NCBI RefSeq assembly: GCF_002159975.1 | Contig: NZ_NFJR01000006.1 | Location: forward strand, 124,001 to 188,000 | Length of the DNA: 64,000 nt | Direction of reading: 5' to 3' | Source: Barnesiella sp. An22 | GTDB lineage: Bacteria > Bacteroidota > Bacteroidia > Bacteroidales > Barnesiellaceae | In this document: positions 35,386 through 44,422 of the stretch, piece by piece | Numbering within the stretch: position 1 is the stretch's first letter | Layout of the letters: every line of letters begins with the position of its first letter | The notes under the pieces: model-generated | The model's input: only the letters and a program-made list of their open reading frames with translations | Databases searched by the model: none | What the model was told of the DNA's origin: nothing | Translations under genes and position numbers: made by a program

Positions 35386-36099
35386 TCACAGAATTGCCTT
35401 CAGTTGAGAAAGCTCGGTAACCATATAGTCGGGTTGGGGCCCGGTTACGGGCAGGTTGTCGCGGTTGAAATAGATGGCTCGCCACCCGGCATTCATCGCC
35501 CCCAGAATATCGGCGTCGTAGTTGTCGCCCACAATCACCGTATCGGCAGCGGTGCTCCCCACCACCTGCAAGGCATAGTCGAAGAGCCGGCGGTCGGGCT
35601 TGGTGATGCCTATCTCGTCAGAGAGGATGAGCCGCTTGAAATAGCGATCGATACCCCCCGACTGCAATTTGCGAGCCTGCACTTCGGCAAAGCCGTTGCT
35701 CAGGATGTAGAGCGGGTAGCCCTTGGCCGTGAGGTAATCGAGCAGATCGATAGCCCCCGGCACCAGCGTCTTCTGCTGGGCCAACACATCGAGATAGCGG
35801 TGGTTGAGAGCCATGATGAAGTCCATGTCGCCGCTCAACGCACTGCCCGCCTCACGAAACGGACGGGCAAAACGCTCCACAATCAGGAAATCTTTCGTCA
35901 CCCGATTGTGGTGATACTCCTCCCACAACTCGTGATTAGCCGTCATGTAGAGCTTCTCGAACTGTTCGTAACCGGTAAATGCACGCCCGAGCGAAAACTC
36001 GTCGTACACCTGCCGCAACGACAGTTTGGAGTTGGCCTGGAAATCCCATATCGTATCGTCCAAATCGATAAACAGCGTCTTACACATCAAACCACTCAT
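35386..36099 (-). CDS. yjjG: YjjG-type noncanonical pyrimidine nucleotidase (HAD family)
   Basis: A 237-residue HAD phosphatase. Motif I is DLDDTIWDF (about 11-19), motif II ILSNGF (about 133), motif III KPDRRLFDYAL (about 167), and motif IV GDNYDADILGA (about 194). The helical cap lies between about 20 and 100. YjjG-like enzymes dephosphorylate unusual nucleoside monophosphates and so protect DNA. ATG 36087 (MCKTLFIDL) is an equally good start. A full-consensus promoter lies at 36179-36210. It is convergent with the acetyltransferase gene; the 78-base gap between them shows nothing clear. Confidence 0.9.
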   Translation of the reverse strand: MSGLMCKTLFIDLDDTIWDFQANSKLSLRQVYDEFSLGRAFTGYEQFEKLYMTANHELWEEYHHNRVTKDFLIVERFARPFREAGSALSGDMDFIMALNHRYLDVLAQQKTLVPGAIDLLDYLTAKGYPLYILSNGFAEVQARKLQSGGIDRYFKRLILSDEIGITKPDRRLFDYALQVVGSTAADTVIVGDNYDADILGAMNAGWRAIYFNRDNLPVTGPQPDYMVTELSQLKAIL

Positions 36100-36178
36100 A
36101 GCTTTCTTGTTTTAGAACCGGCCATTGCATGCCTCATCGACAACACGGCCACAGGAGAGGTAACCTCCCACTCCGGCG

Positions 36179-36210
36179 CAAAGATAGTGCAAAAAAAGAG
36201 CAGAGACAAA
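36179..36210 (-). promoter_or_regulatory. Consensus promoter of the YjjG-type gene
   Basis: Minus strand TTTG (36207-36210), exactly 20 bases, then TATCTTTG (36179-36186). The segment TTTGTCTCTGCTC and the -7 flank are also found in the promoter at 63580-63611. Confidence 0.8.
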
Positions 36211-36330
36211 CCACGGTCTGCCTCTGCCTGTACAAGCTATCGAAAAATTTTCCCAACTTCCCGATAGAGCCGATTTTATTCGAAATACAGCGTCCCCCTG
36301 TGCAAAGGGGGGAACATTCACACACGTATC

Positions 36331-37332
36331 TTATTTCTCGACAATGGCAAAGCCGTTGCCCACGGCGCGAGGGGTGCCGTCGGAGGGCCGGTTGCGCACC
36401 ACGAACGAGGCCCGGTCGGTTACATTCTCGTCGCGCAGCACCATAATCGAAGAGCCGCCGCCATCGTAGTTCACGGCATCGTAACTGCCTATGCCCCACA
36501 TGAAGTCGGCCAGTTCGTAGATGTCAAGACCTTCGGCATAGTTCACCCGACGGCCGTCGACCACCACGACATAGAGCGTCTGCTTGTCTTCGGAGAGCCC
36601 GATGGCCGTGCGCGGATGCGTATCGCACAGATAGGTACCTATGCTGCTGATGCCGTCGTTGAACACGCCGCGGCGAATGAGACAACCCAGACCGCCCAAT
36701 GCCTGATAAATCTCGGCACTGCGCTTGACCACGTTGCTGGCCACGTCGATGTCAACACTGCCGTCGCGCGTCATATAGACGGTAAACTCGTGATTGGGGT
36801 CCTGCCACCAGTCGCTCAACGGATAACCGTCTTTCCAAAAGAGCTCCTTGGGCTTGATGAGCGTAATCTCTCCGTCCGAAGCCGTTTTGTATACCCAAAA
36901 GCCACCGTTCACCGCCACATGTACCCGACGGCCCGAGTTCTCGAGATACTTGGCCTGCTCGGGAATCGTGTTCACCCGGGTAGGCATCACGTTCACCTCG
37001 CCATAGGGTGTAGTGGTGGCAATGGTCAGTTTCGACAAATCGACCTCGGCCACATAGGCATGTTGCCGGGCCTTGGCCGTGTTGAAGTCAATCTCCGAAA
37101 GCACCAGCCCGGGGAAACGCTCTTCGGTCGTCACCCGCGTTACTTTCGTCACCAAGTCGGTACGACTCAGGATGCGCTGCACCAATACCGACGTCGTGTC
37201 GATAGTTACCGGGTAGGAGGGCGTGTTGTTGCCTGTTCCACCCGGTTCGTCATTTCCGCTGCACGATGTAACACCCAGTGCCACAATCACGCACCAGAGC
37301 CAATACTTGCAATCTTTACCAAACCTTTTCAT
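36331..37332 (-). CDS. Phosphodiester glycosidase (NAGPA/DUF2233) lipoprotein
   Basis: A 333-residue lipoprotein: signal with lipobox VTSC (cysteine about 24) and SGNDEPGG after it. The NAGPA-type domain spans about 95-330: VAVNGGFWV, PRTAIGLSEDKQTLYVVVVDG, and the hallmark NYDGGGSS near 290. This family cleaves sugar-1-phosphodiester bonds; the founding mammalian enzyme removes GlcNAc from GlcNAc-phospho-mannose. A long stretch between residues 45 and 95 is specific. It is the last gene of the SusCD-led cluster, 24 bases after the preceding stop. Downstream (36,211-36,330) is a CCCCC/GGGGG hairpin without a good T run. Confidence 0.85.
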   Translation of the reverse strand: MKRFGKDCKYWLWCVIVALGVTSCSGNDEPGGTGNNTPSYPVTIDTTSVLVQRILSRTDLVTKVTRVTTEERFPGLVLSEIDFNTAKARQHAYVAEVDLSKLTIATTTPYGEVNVMPTRVNTIPEQAKYLENSGRRVHVAVNGGFWVYKTASDGEITLIKPKELFWKDGYPLSDWWQDPNHEFTVYMTRDGSVDIDVASNVVKRSAEIYQALGGLGCLIRRGVFNDGISSIGTYLCDTHPRTAIGLSEDKQTLYVVVVDGRRVNYAEGLDIYELADFMWGIGSYDAVNYDGGGSSIMVLRDENVTDRASFVVRNRPSDGTPRAVGNGFAIVEK

Positions 37333-37356
37333 CTTGTTTTACCTGTTTACAATTAA

Positions 37357-39930
37357 CTATTCGTTTATCAATACTTTAATCACTTTTACCTGTCCGGCCC
37401 GGTCGTGGACATACACCACATACACACCGGCGGGCAACGACGAAAGGTCGACCGGAGTACCCGGCACCGCTTCGCCTTCGATTTGTAAACTGCCCGATGC
37501 GGTATATATTGCGTAGCTTGCCGACGAATTTTCGGACAATACATAAAGCCGATTCTCCGATACATAAAGGTCGAGACCACTGTCGCTCGAGGCCGCCTCT
37601 ATTCCCGACTCGCCGGTATACTCATAGGCACCCACCATCGAGCCGCTCGTGTTGCGCTCCACACCCCGGCCGTCGACCGTCAACTGGTCGGTATACTTAC
37701 CGTTGCCGTCGATGTCGATATAAAAAGACGATTCGCGCAGAGAGGCAGCTTTCAGCACGTTCAGATTGTTGTTGCCGCAAGCGACCGACAGCACCCGCAC
37801 CGTAGGCGCATGGCCACCGTTATCGGTCAATATGGGGCACAGCTTGCCGTCGACCACTTCGCTGTGAAGCATGCCGTTCAGGTCCTGCACGCTGCGGTCG
37901 TAGCTGTAACATACCATATCGCGCGTTTTAGCCGTGATGTTCATCCGGTCGGCAGCACCGTAGAGGTTGTAGGTCGAGGTCATCAGCTTGGCCGAAGTTC
38001 CCAGATAGACCTCGCCGGCCTCGGCAGCCGACGAGAAGTTGCCGGCAATGATGTTGTTGACCAGCTTCACACTACCGGCCATGACATGCACGGCCGAACC
38101 GTTGAAGTTGGCCGAGGGGGTACCGCTGCTCGTGTAGCACGAGTCGGTGTTGCCCGTGATGGTATTGTTGACCAGGTTGAGAGCCCCCGACGCGGCATTG
38201 AAATAGATGGCCGCCCCGCCGTTCGACTTGTCGGAGAGGGCGTTGCTCGTGGCTGTCAACCGATTGTTGACAAAGGTATTGTTGACCCATGTACTGCGGG
38301 TATATATCGAGGTCCCCGTCTGGGTATAGACCCCGTTACGGGCACTCACGTTGCCGGCAATCGTATTGCCCCGCAGCATGGCCAGCACCAGTCCGGCAGA
38401 ATAGGCGGCACTGCCCTGGGTCGCCTGGTTATCCACGAAATAGGAGTCGTCGATGTCGGTACGCCAACCCGGAGTCTGCGAATAGAAGGCCCCACCCTGC
38501 ATGCCCGACTGGTTGCGGGCAAAGGTCGTACGCTCGGCCGTGAGGTTGCCCTCGGTATATATGCCGCCGCCGTAACCGGCTGCATAGTTGTCGGTAATGT
38601 CGACATCGCGCAACACGAGGTCGATGCCTTTCGAATAGATGGCTCCGCCGCTGTTGGCACCCGAGAGGTCGGCATAGCCGCCGGTGATTTCGAGCCCGCC
38701 CAGGTCAAGGAAGCACGAGTCGGCCACCGTCACCACATGACAGGCATTATCGCCGGCCCCCGAAACGATGCGGCCGTCGGGGCCGATTACATCGTTACGA
38801 CCCAGGTCGCCCGAGAGTACCGTCTTGCCCACCACAGCCGAGAAATCGGCATTGTATCCACCCCGAATGTAGACCCCCGTCGAGACATTCATCGTGGCCT
38901 GACGCCCCGTGAGCGAACCCGACTCCACGGGATAAAAAGTACCTTCGGTCATATAGATGGTATCTTGTTTCGAAGCCGCATCGAGAGCCTCCTGCAACGA
39001 AGCGAAGGGAGCCTCTTTCGAGCCGTCGCCCGCACCCGAAGCCGAAGCACTCACATACCACTTGCCGGCCTCGGCACCCTCCTGTAAGGTACAAGTAATG
39101 AGGATAGGCAGGTGATCCGAAGGGGTGACTCCCCGCCCGAAATCCTCGGTTATCGTTTCATAGGACAACACATTCACGCGATTGCAAAAGACATAGTCGA
39201 TAGGCTCACCGCCCGAAAGAGTCGGGTCCCACGGTCCAAACGTGGCACCCGGCCCTACCGGAGCAGATTGTGTCGTCTTGCGACTATCATTAAAATAAGC
39301 ATTAAATGTGTTATACATAGCTTTCTCGTCATAATAGGCATTGAAATCGCCTACGATAAAAGCGGGATAGTCGCCCGCTATCTCCTGCATCTTGCGCACA
39401 TTCAGGCGCGCAGTCTCGGCCCGGGCAAATTCTCCCTTATGGTCGAGATGAGTAGAAAAATAGAAAAAGATTTCGCCCGTTTCCTTATTTTGCAGTTTCA
39501 CCCATACGGTAATTCGCCGCACGGCCGTATCGAACGGCAACCCCGGAGCAGTAGGGTCCTCGGCCAGGAAGAACTGTCCCTTGTCGAGCAAAGTGAACTT
39601 GTCGGCTTTATAGACAACGGTCGTGTGTGTGCCCGAGCGGTTGTCCGAGGCCGAGCCTGCACCCCACGAATGGTTGGCATAGGCATCGCCCAGCAGTTTT
39701 TCGAGATCGGGCAGCATGTCGGTACTGTTCTCTTGGAGACCTATCACATCGAAATCGTGGTCTACGATATTCTTGACCACGTATCCATTGCGCACGTCCC
39801 ACGACTTGTCGCCCGTATCGCTATCGTTTTTGCCTCGTATATTGTACGAGCCCATTTTGTACACGGGCGAAGCCACGAGCACCGAGGCAAAACAGCAGCT
39901 TATCAGCAATCCTAAAAATCTTTTCTTCAT
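37357..39930 (-). CDS. Secreted endonuclease/exonuclease/phosphatase-beta-helix fusion with T9SS tail
   Basis: About 857 residues from ATG 39930 (MKKRFLGLLISCCFAS signal); ATG 39942, one base after the upstream stop, is also possible. Residues 25-285 are an EEP (DNase I-like) metal hydrolase domain: MGSYNIRGKN, DVIGLQENS with the metal-binding glutamate, STHLDHKGEFAR, VGDFNAYYDE, and SDHLPILI. Residues 290-780 form a right-handed parallel beta-helix (repeated GGAIYS, GGGIYTEGN, NNTF, NNTITGN). A T9SS sorting tail follows (GVYVVYVHDRAGQVKVIK). EEP enzymes cut phosphodiester or phosphomonoester bonds in nucleic acids, lipids or sugars. With its neighbours, action on a phosphodiester-linked glycan is likely (inference). 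Confidence 0.88.
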   Translation of the reverse strand: MKKRFLGLLISCCFASVLVASPVYKMGSYNIRGKNDSDTGDKSWDVRNGYVVKNIVDHDFDVIGLQENSTDMLPDLEKLLGDAYANHSWGAGSASDNRSGTHTTVVYKADKFTLLDKGQFFLAEDPTAPGLPFDTAVRRITVWVKLQNKETGEIFFYFSTHLDHKGEFARAETARLNVRKMQEIAGDYPAFIVGDFNAYYDEKAMYNTFNAYFNDSRKTTQSAPVGPGATFGPWDPTLSGGEPIDYVFCNRVNVLSYETITEDFGRGVTPSDHLPILITCTLQEGAEAGKWYVSASASGAGDGSKEAPFASLQEALDAASKQDTIYMTEGTFYPVESGSLTGRQATMNVSTGVYIRGGYNADFSAVVGKTVLSGDLGRNDVIGPDGRIVSGAGDNACHVVTVADSCFLDLGGLEITGGYADLSGANSGGAIYSKGIDLVLRDVDITDNYAAGYGGGIYTEGNLTAERTTFARNQSGMQGGAFYSQTPGWRTDIDDSYFVDNQATQGSAAYSAGLVLAMLRGNTIAGNVSARNGVYTQTGTSIYTRSTWVNNTFVNNRLTATSNALSDKSNGGAAIYFNAASGALNLVNNTITGNTDSCYTSSGTPSANFNGSAVHVMAGSVKLVNNIIAGNFSSAAEAGEVYLGTSAKLMTSTYNLYGAADRMNITAKTRDMVCYSYDRSVQDLNGMLHSEVVDGKLCPILTDNGGHAPTVRVLSVACGNNNLNVLKAASLRESSFYIDIDGNGKYTDQLTVDGRGVERNTSGSMVGAYEYTGESGIEAASSDSGLDLYVSENRLYVLSENSSASYAIYTASGSLQIEGEAVPGTPVDLSSLPAGVYVVYVHDRAGQVKVIKVLINE

Positions 39931-39943
39931 ATTTTTGCCCATA

Positions 39944-42418
39944 TTATTTCGTTATCCATATTTTCTGCGAAACAGATTGGCCGTCGCTTACCACACGCAC
40001 CACATAGAGGCCCACGCCGGGAGCCGATATGCGGTCGCTCTCCCGGGCCAAAGCCACCAGCCCGCCACCGACGTTATACAGTTCGATGCGGTCGGCGGTG
40101 CGGCCCAGCAGCACCGTGCGCCCCTCGACCGTCCAGGCGAGACCGGCATTTGCCACCGACTCGATACCGGACGCATTTTCGTTGTAATAATTATAGATTA
40201 CCTCTACGGCGGGAATCGTCAGGTGATAGGTCTCGCCCAAGGTATTCATATCCAAGCCCAGGGTCAGATACGACAGCGTGATGGGATAGTTGGCCATATC
40301 GATAGTCTCGCCCAGCGCATCGGGGAAAACAATATCGGCCACACTCTCCCGCCCCACTGCCGGAACAGGCAGGTCGACGGTATGCGTCCCCGACGGGGTC
40401 CGCAACGTGCAGGAGAGGCTCTTCATTCGGGCTTCGCCGGGATTGACATGTATGCGCAGCGTATCGGGCAAGCTGTACAACGGGATATTGCCCGACAGGG
40501 TGATGGTCTTGGCCGAAGGACTGTTGTAGAGGAACGAGAGTTCCAGCCCCTTGTCGACCGAATTGGTAACCGAGGTATTCTTGAACCCGGCCGATGTCAC
40601 GAACGACACCCGCATCCAGTCGGCCGAACCGTCGTTCAGGTTCATGCAGTGGCGCACAGGCTCCTGTACTTTCACCAGCAGCGTATCGGTAAATCCCGAC
40701 ATCGAGCCGTAAACCTCGGCCACACCGCTCGCGAGGCCTCTCAAAACGCCTTCCTCAACCACTGCCACCTGTTCGTCGGAGCTGCGCCACGAAAGCATTT
40801 GCGGAGCTATCGATACCTCCTCGCCTTTGAGGTTGGTCATAAATACCTCGACCGGGTAGCGGTAGTGGCAATCGTTGATGACCGAGTCGAGCCGGAAATA
40901 GAGGTCCTCGATATTCTCGCGGATTGAGATTTCCATCTCGCAAGTATAGCCGGCCGGGGTGCGGGCATAGATTTTGCCCTTGCCGCTGCCGTCGGCCACG
41001 AAGCTCTTGCCGTCGGAGGTGATGTGCCCGATACCCTCGTCGCAGGTGAGGGTATAGTTGGTCACTTCGGTACTTATCAATAGGCCGTATGCGTTATAAC
41101 CGTATACCTCGGGGGTATACTCCTCGCCCTTGGCCAGCACATGCGGAGGCGTGGCAAAACCGATGCCCCCGATATAGACCGATCTGGGCGCCGTGGAGAC
41201 CACAAAGACGCCATCGCCCACCTGGCGCTGCACGCCGTTGGAACTGGGGTGATTGCGCACCCCCAGCATGCTGGTATATAGAGTGCTCGAACCGCCGCCG
41301 TCGAGATTCAAGGCTTCGTAAGCCCCGGCATAGCGCATGAGGTCGGCCAGCTCGCGGGTGCGTACACCCCGCGACACCGACGTGCGCCCGTCGCAGACGA
41401 GCATAATCAATGTCTTTTTATCCCGGCTGTATCCGATCGAGGTGCGCGGGTGCCACTCTACGGCATCCTTCCGCTCGTCCTCGGTATCGAGTACGGTACC
41501 GTTCCCCAGTATCTTGGGATTGCCGGTCACCAGATTGTCGACCGGCACCTCCTCGCCATCGAACGACATGGGCAGGTATACCTCTACCTCATCGCCATCG
41601 TTCAGGCTTTGGATAAAGACTCCCGACATGCCTTTCCCGCTGATGACATAGCCGCCGTCGGGCACGGCCATGTTGGTACCCCGGGCCCACGAGCCCGAGA
41701 CTTTCATTTTGCAAGGTTTGCCGGGCACCAGTTTCTCGCCCGACTTGGGCAAAAGGGCAATCTCGTAATACAGCGGAAACGAGTTGCTCGTCACCTGGGT
41801 GACTTGCCCCGGCATTTTATCGGTATAAAGTATCAGTTTGTTGTTTGCGGCGTCGACATTCACCCCCGAAATTTCATAAGATTGAGTAGCCGATGTGATG
41901 GTTCCCGTGAAATCGACCGAGGCGTTGCTCAGGTAAGGGACCTTGTCGGCCGTGATGCCAAAGTGTCGACAAATCGACGAGGTAGAGGTGCGGAATATCT
42001 CGCCCTCGGCCACCGTGGCGTGGTGGGGTCGTCCCACAATACTGGTCTTGCCGTCGTTGGCTTTGCCCGACATGGCGAAGAAACCGCCGTTGATGCCGGC
42101 AAAATAGAGGCTTTCGCCCTCGACGCTGTGACTCTCGGCCATATCGGTCACGGTCTGTGCTCCGGCCAGATGGTCTTTGGCGCACACCGTGCGTATATCG
42201 ACATAGGGATTGGTAAGGTCGACCGTCAGATAAAATACCGTCAAGGTGGTATCGGGGCCTGTGAGCAGCAGCGAGGTCTGGGTAGTTCCCGGCCCTATCT
42301 GGGCATGAAACGTGGTGTCTACCCGATATTCGGTATTCCACACTTTCCAGGTAACCGAAGCAAACGCATTACCGGTCACAAGGGCCAAAAGCAAAAACAG
42401 GCATTTACTTATCTTCAT
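39944..42418 (-). CDS. Secreted phosphodiester glycosidase (NAGPA family) with T9SS tail
   Basis: About 824 residues from ATG 42418, where the signal peptide MKISKCLFLLLALVTGNAFA begins. A NAGPA domain lies at about 60-440: FAGINGGFFA, HPRTSIGYSRDKKTLIMLVCDG, LNLDGGGSSTLY. After it come Big-type Ig-like domains (about 440-600), a beta-sandwich region to about 740, and a T9SS tail (SAPGVGLYVVRVVSDG... KIWITK). It should act outside the cell on sugar-1-phosphodiester bonds. It differs from the smaller lipoprotein paralogue at 36331 in size and export route, so the locus has one secreted and one outer-membrane-anchored enzyme. Confidence 0.87.
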   Translation of the reverse strand: MKISKCLFLLLALVTGNAFASVTWKVWNTEYRVDTTFHAQIGPGTTQTSLLLTGPDTTLTVFYLTVDLTNPYVDIRTVCAKDHLAGAQTVTDMAESHSVEGESLYFAGINGGFFAMSGKANDGKTSIVGRPHHATVAEGEIFRTSTSSICRHFGITADKVPYLSNASVDFTGTITSATQSYEISGVNVDAANNKLILYTDKMPGQVTQVTSNSFPLYYEIALLPKSGEKLVPGKPCKMKVSGSWARGTNMAVPDGGYVISGKGMSGVFIQSLNDGDEVEVYLPMSFDGEEVPVDNLVTGNPKILGNGTVLDTEDERKDAVEWHPRTSIGYSRDKKTLIMLVCDGRTSVSRGVRTRELADLMRYAGAYEALNLDGGGSSTLYTSMLGVRNHPSSNGVQRQVGDGVFVVSTAPRSVYIGGIGFATPPHVLAKGEEYTPEVYGYNAYGLLISTEVTNYTLTCDEGIGHITSDGKSFVADGSGKGKIYARTPAGYTCEMEISIRENIEDLYFRLDSVINDCHYRYPVEVFMTNLKGEEVSIAPQMLSWRSSDEQVAVVEEGVLRGLASGVAEVYGSMSGFTDTLLVKVQEPVRHCMNLNDGSADWMRVSFVTSAGFKNTSVTNSVDKGLELSFLYNSPSAKTITLSGNIPLYSLPDTLRIHVNPGEARMKSLSCTLRTPSGTHTVDLPVPAVGRESVADIVFPDALGETIDMANYPITLSYLTLGLDMNTLGETYHLTIPAVEVIYNYYNENASGIESVANAGLAWTVEGRTVLLGRTADRIELYNVGGGLVALARESDRISAPGVGLYVVRVVSDGQSVSQKIWITK

Positions 42419-42522
42419 GGCACGACAAATCATGGCATTGACAACCGTTTTGAGAAAGATATGCTGCCGGCAAAACACCGGCAGCATACCCGATGAAAAA
42501 ACTACTTAATTAAAGATTCTTA

Positions 42523-44331
42523 TTATTTAATCACTTTGAAGGCTTCGCCATCGACATGAATGATATACACACCCTTGGCGAGCGAAGAGAGATCGATAAC
42601 GTCGTTGGCCGGAACCACCTTCACGACATTTCCGCTCAGGTTGTAGACCGTAGCCTCGGCCCGGGCACCGTTTACCCGGAAGAGGCCGTTACCCAGCGTG
42701 CTGATTGTCAAGCGGTCGGCAACGGTTACATCGGCAATACCCGAAGTGGCGTCGCCGTCGTACGAACCTACACAGGTCGTAGCAGCCCGTTTGTAACCGC
42801 GTTGGTCAACCGTGAGGTCGATATTCTCGGGCAAATTCCATTCGGTCTTCAAGGCATTCAGCTCATCGATAGTCAAGCTCTTCACGGGCGAAACCGGAGC
42901 CAAAGTCTGGCTGAAACCGCCGTTGTCGCCGAAAGTGTTGTCGCCGAAGACATCGGCATAGGTATACGTTTCTCCGTCGGTATCGCTCAGATAGAGGTAG
43001 GTACCTTGTACGATTTTGCCCGTACCGTCGTCATGGTCGTCTTGAACCGAGGGGTCTTGCGTGCGGTCTCTCGGCGAGGCCCAGGAGGTGCAATACCAAG
43101 CCGTACCGGAGAGGTTGTAACCGCCGCTATACCATTTGCCGGGACGGGTATTGTTACTACGGCTCATTAATATAGCAGGATTAGAAGGTGCGGATTCGCC
43201 TAAAACACCATTCACAATATAATTATTCGCCATATAATTGAATCCGCCATAGCTCATTACCCCCAGACCACGACCTACATCCTTTGTAGCATTTTGATTA
43301 CCGGAAACCGTACGAGTTTCTTGTGCAGGGGTATAATCTTTATTAGCGATTGTATTGGAAATCATATACATCGTCGTTCCGGGATAGCCCATTATAACAC
43401 CAAATCCTTCGGTATAGTTATCGGCAACCAAACTGTTCACCAAATAGAGGCGGAGACGCTCGTCATTGCTACCCAAAATGATTGCCGTTCCGCGAAGTTT
43501 ATTGGTATAAGCCGGTTTACCGTCGTCGCCATATTCAGCTTCAGGATAATAGTCGGTCGTAAAATAATTATCGGTAAACTGGCAACGTTGAACCACAGCT
43601 TGCGTCAGATATTCATCTCCTGCATAAGCCGAGCTTATAAACAATCCTAAGGCAGCACCCTTCTCACTAGAAAAGTTTTCTGAAAAGACACAATCAGAGA
43701 TATTTGCCTCAGAAGCAATAAGTGTCAAACCCGATGTTCCGACAAAGGCGGCTCCATTTTGAATAAAGTTACACCATTGCATATCCAAATCGGTATTGAA
43801 CACCATCACCGCCCCTTTATAATTACTGGCACTGTCGTAGTTGCGGAAAGCGTGTTTGAAGGTAAAACCTTTCACCGTCACGTTGATGCGCACAGGCTGG
43901 TCGCCGTCTTTGCGCTCCATATACCACAAGTGAGTGCGGTTACCGGGCACGGCGGCCACATCGCTCTCGATACCGCCCGAAATCACGGTCTCGTAGGGCG
44001 AAGGATAGGTAATATCGGTATTCGTTCCCGTACTGTTGGGGTCGAAACCACCCAGGAAAGTCACACTGCGGTTCACCGACAGATACTTGTCGAAATCGGG
44101 CGAAGAGAGTTTGTAGACACCACCGGCAAAACAGAACACGTCACCATCTTCAAAATTGCCCTGCTCCATGTTCTCGGCAAAATAGTCGTAGTTGATTGCC
44201 TGTTCCCAAGACGAACCATCGGTATCATCCGACCCGTCGGCCTTGATAAAATACGTCGTGGCAAATGTGCTGGGCACCGATGCCAACATAAACCCTGCAG
44301 CAAGCAGGCAAGAAGTCAATTTTCTTTTCAT
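42523..44331 (-). CDS. Secreted right-handed beta-helix protein with T9SS tail
   Basis: About 602 residues from ATG 44331 (MKRKLTSCLLAAGFMLAS; a GTG two codons earlier is less likely). After the signal peptide comes TYFIKADGSDDTDGSSWEQA, the usual opening of Bacteroidetes pectate-lyase-like beta-helix proteins. Parallel beta-helix coils run from about 50 to 430 (VSGGIES, VFNTDLDMQWCNF, VLSFEN-type turns). The tail has GIADVTVADRLTIST and ends GVYIIHVDGEAFKVIK, a T9SS sorting signal. Such helices can be polysaccharide lyases, hydrolases or binding proteins; I see no catalytic set that decides. It is first after susD, separated by a 13-bp hairpin. Confidence 0.83.
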   Translation of the reverse strand: MKRKLTSCLLAAGFMLASVPSTFATTYFIKADGSDDTDGSSWEQAINYDYFAENMEQGNFEDGDVFCFAGGVYKLSSPDFDKYLSVNRSVTFLGGFDPNSTGTNTDITYPSPYETVISGGIESDVAAVPGNRTHLWYMERKDGDQPVRINVTVKGFTFKHAFRNYDSASNYKGAVMVFNTDLDMQWCNFIQNGAAFVGTSGLTLIASEANISDCVFSENFSSEKGAALGLFISSAYAGDEYLTQAVVQRCQFTDNYFTTDYYPEAEYGDDGKPAYTNKLRGTAIILGSNDERLRLYLVNSLVADNYTEGFGVIMGYPGTTMYMISNTIANKDYTPAQETRTVSGNQNATKDVGRGLGVMSYGGFNYMANNYIVNGVLGESAPSNPAILMSRSNNTRPGKWYSGGYNLSGTAWYCTSWASPRDRTQDPSVQDDHDDGTGKIVQGTYLYLSDTDGETYTYADVFGDNTFGDNGGFSQTLAPVSPVKSLTIDELNALKTEWNLPENIDLTVDQRGYKRAATTCVGSYDGDATSGIADVTVADRLTISTLGNGLFRVNGARAEATVYNLSGNVVKVVPANDVIDLSSLAKGVYIIHVDGEAFKVIK

Positions 44332-44380
44332 AACCACTTTGTTTTAGATTAGATTTACTGTTAATTATTGAACTGTAACC

Positions 44381-44414
44381 GGAGAGAAAGAGACTGTACA
44401 ATCTCCTTCTCTCC
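44381..44414 (-). other. Intercistronic stem-loop between susD and the beta-helix gene
   Basis: A 13-bp stem (44381-44393 with 44402-44414, GGAGAGAAGGAGA against TCTCTTTCTCTCC, one G-U) with an eight-base loop. No T run follows on the minus strand, so it is more likely an mRNA processing or stabilising hairpin than a full terminator. It may give higher susCD levels than the distal genes. Confidence 0.6.
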
Positions 44415-44422
44415 GTGATGGT

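Noticed and set aside
36271-36315. Hairpin after the NAGPA lipoprotein gene as a terminator
   Set aside because: The CCCCC/GGGGG stem is short and there is no T run after it on the minus strand.
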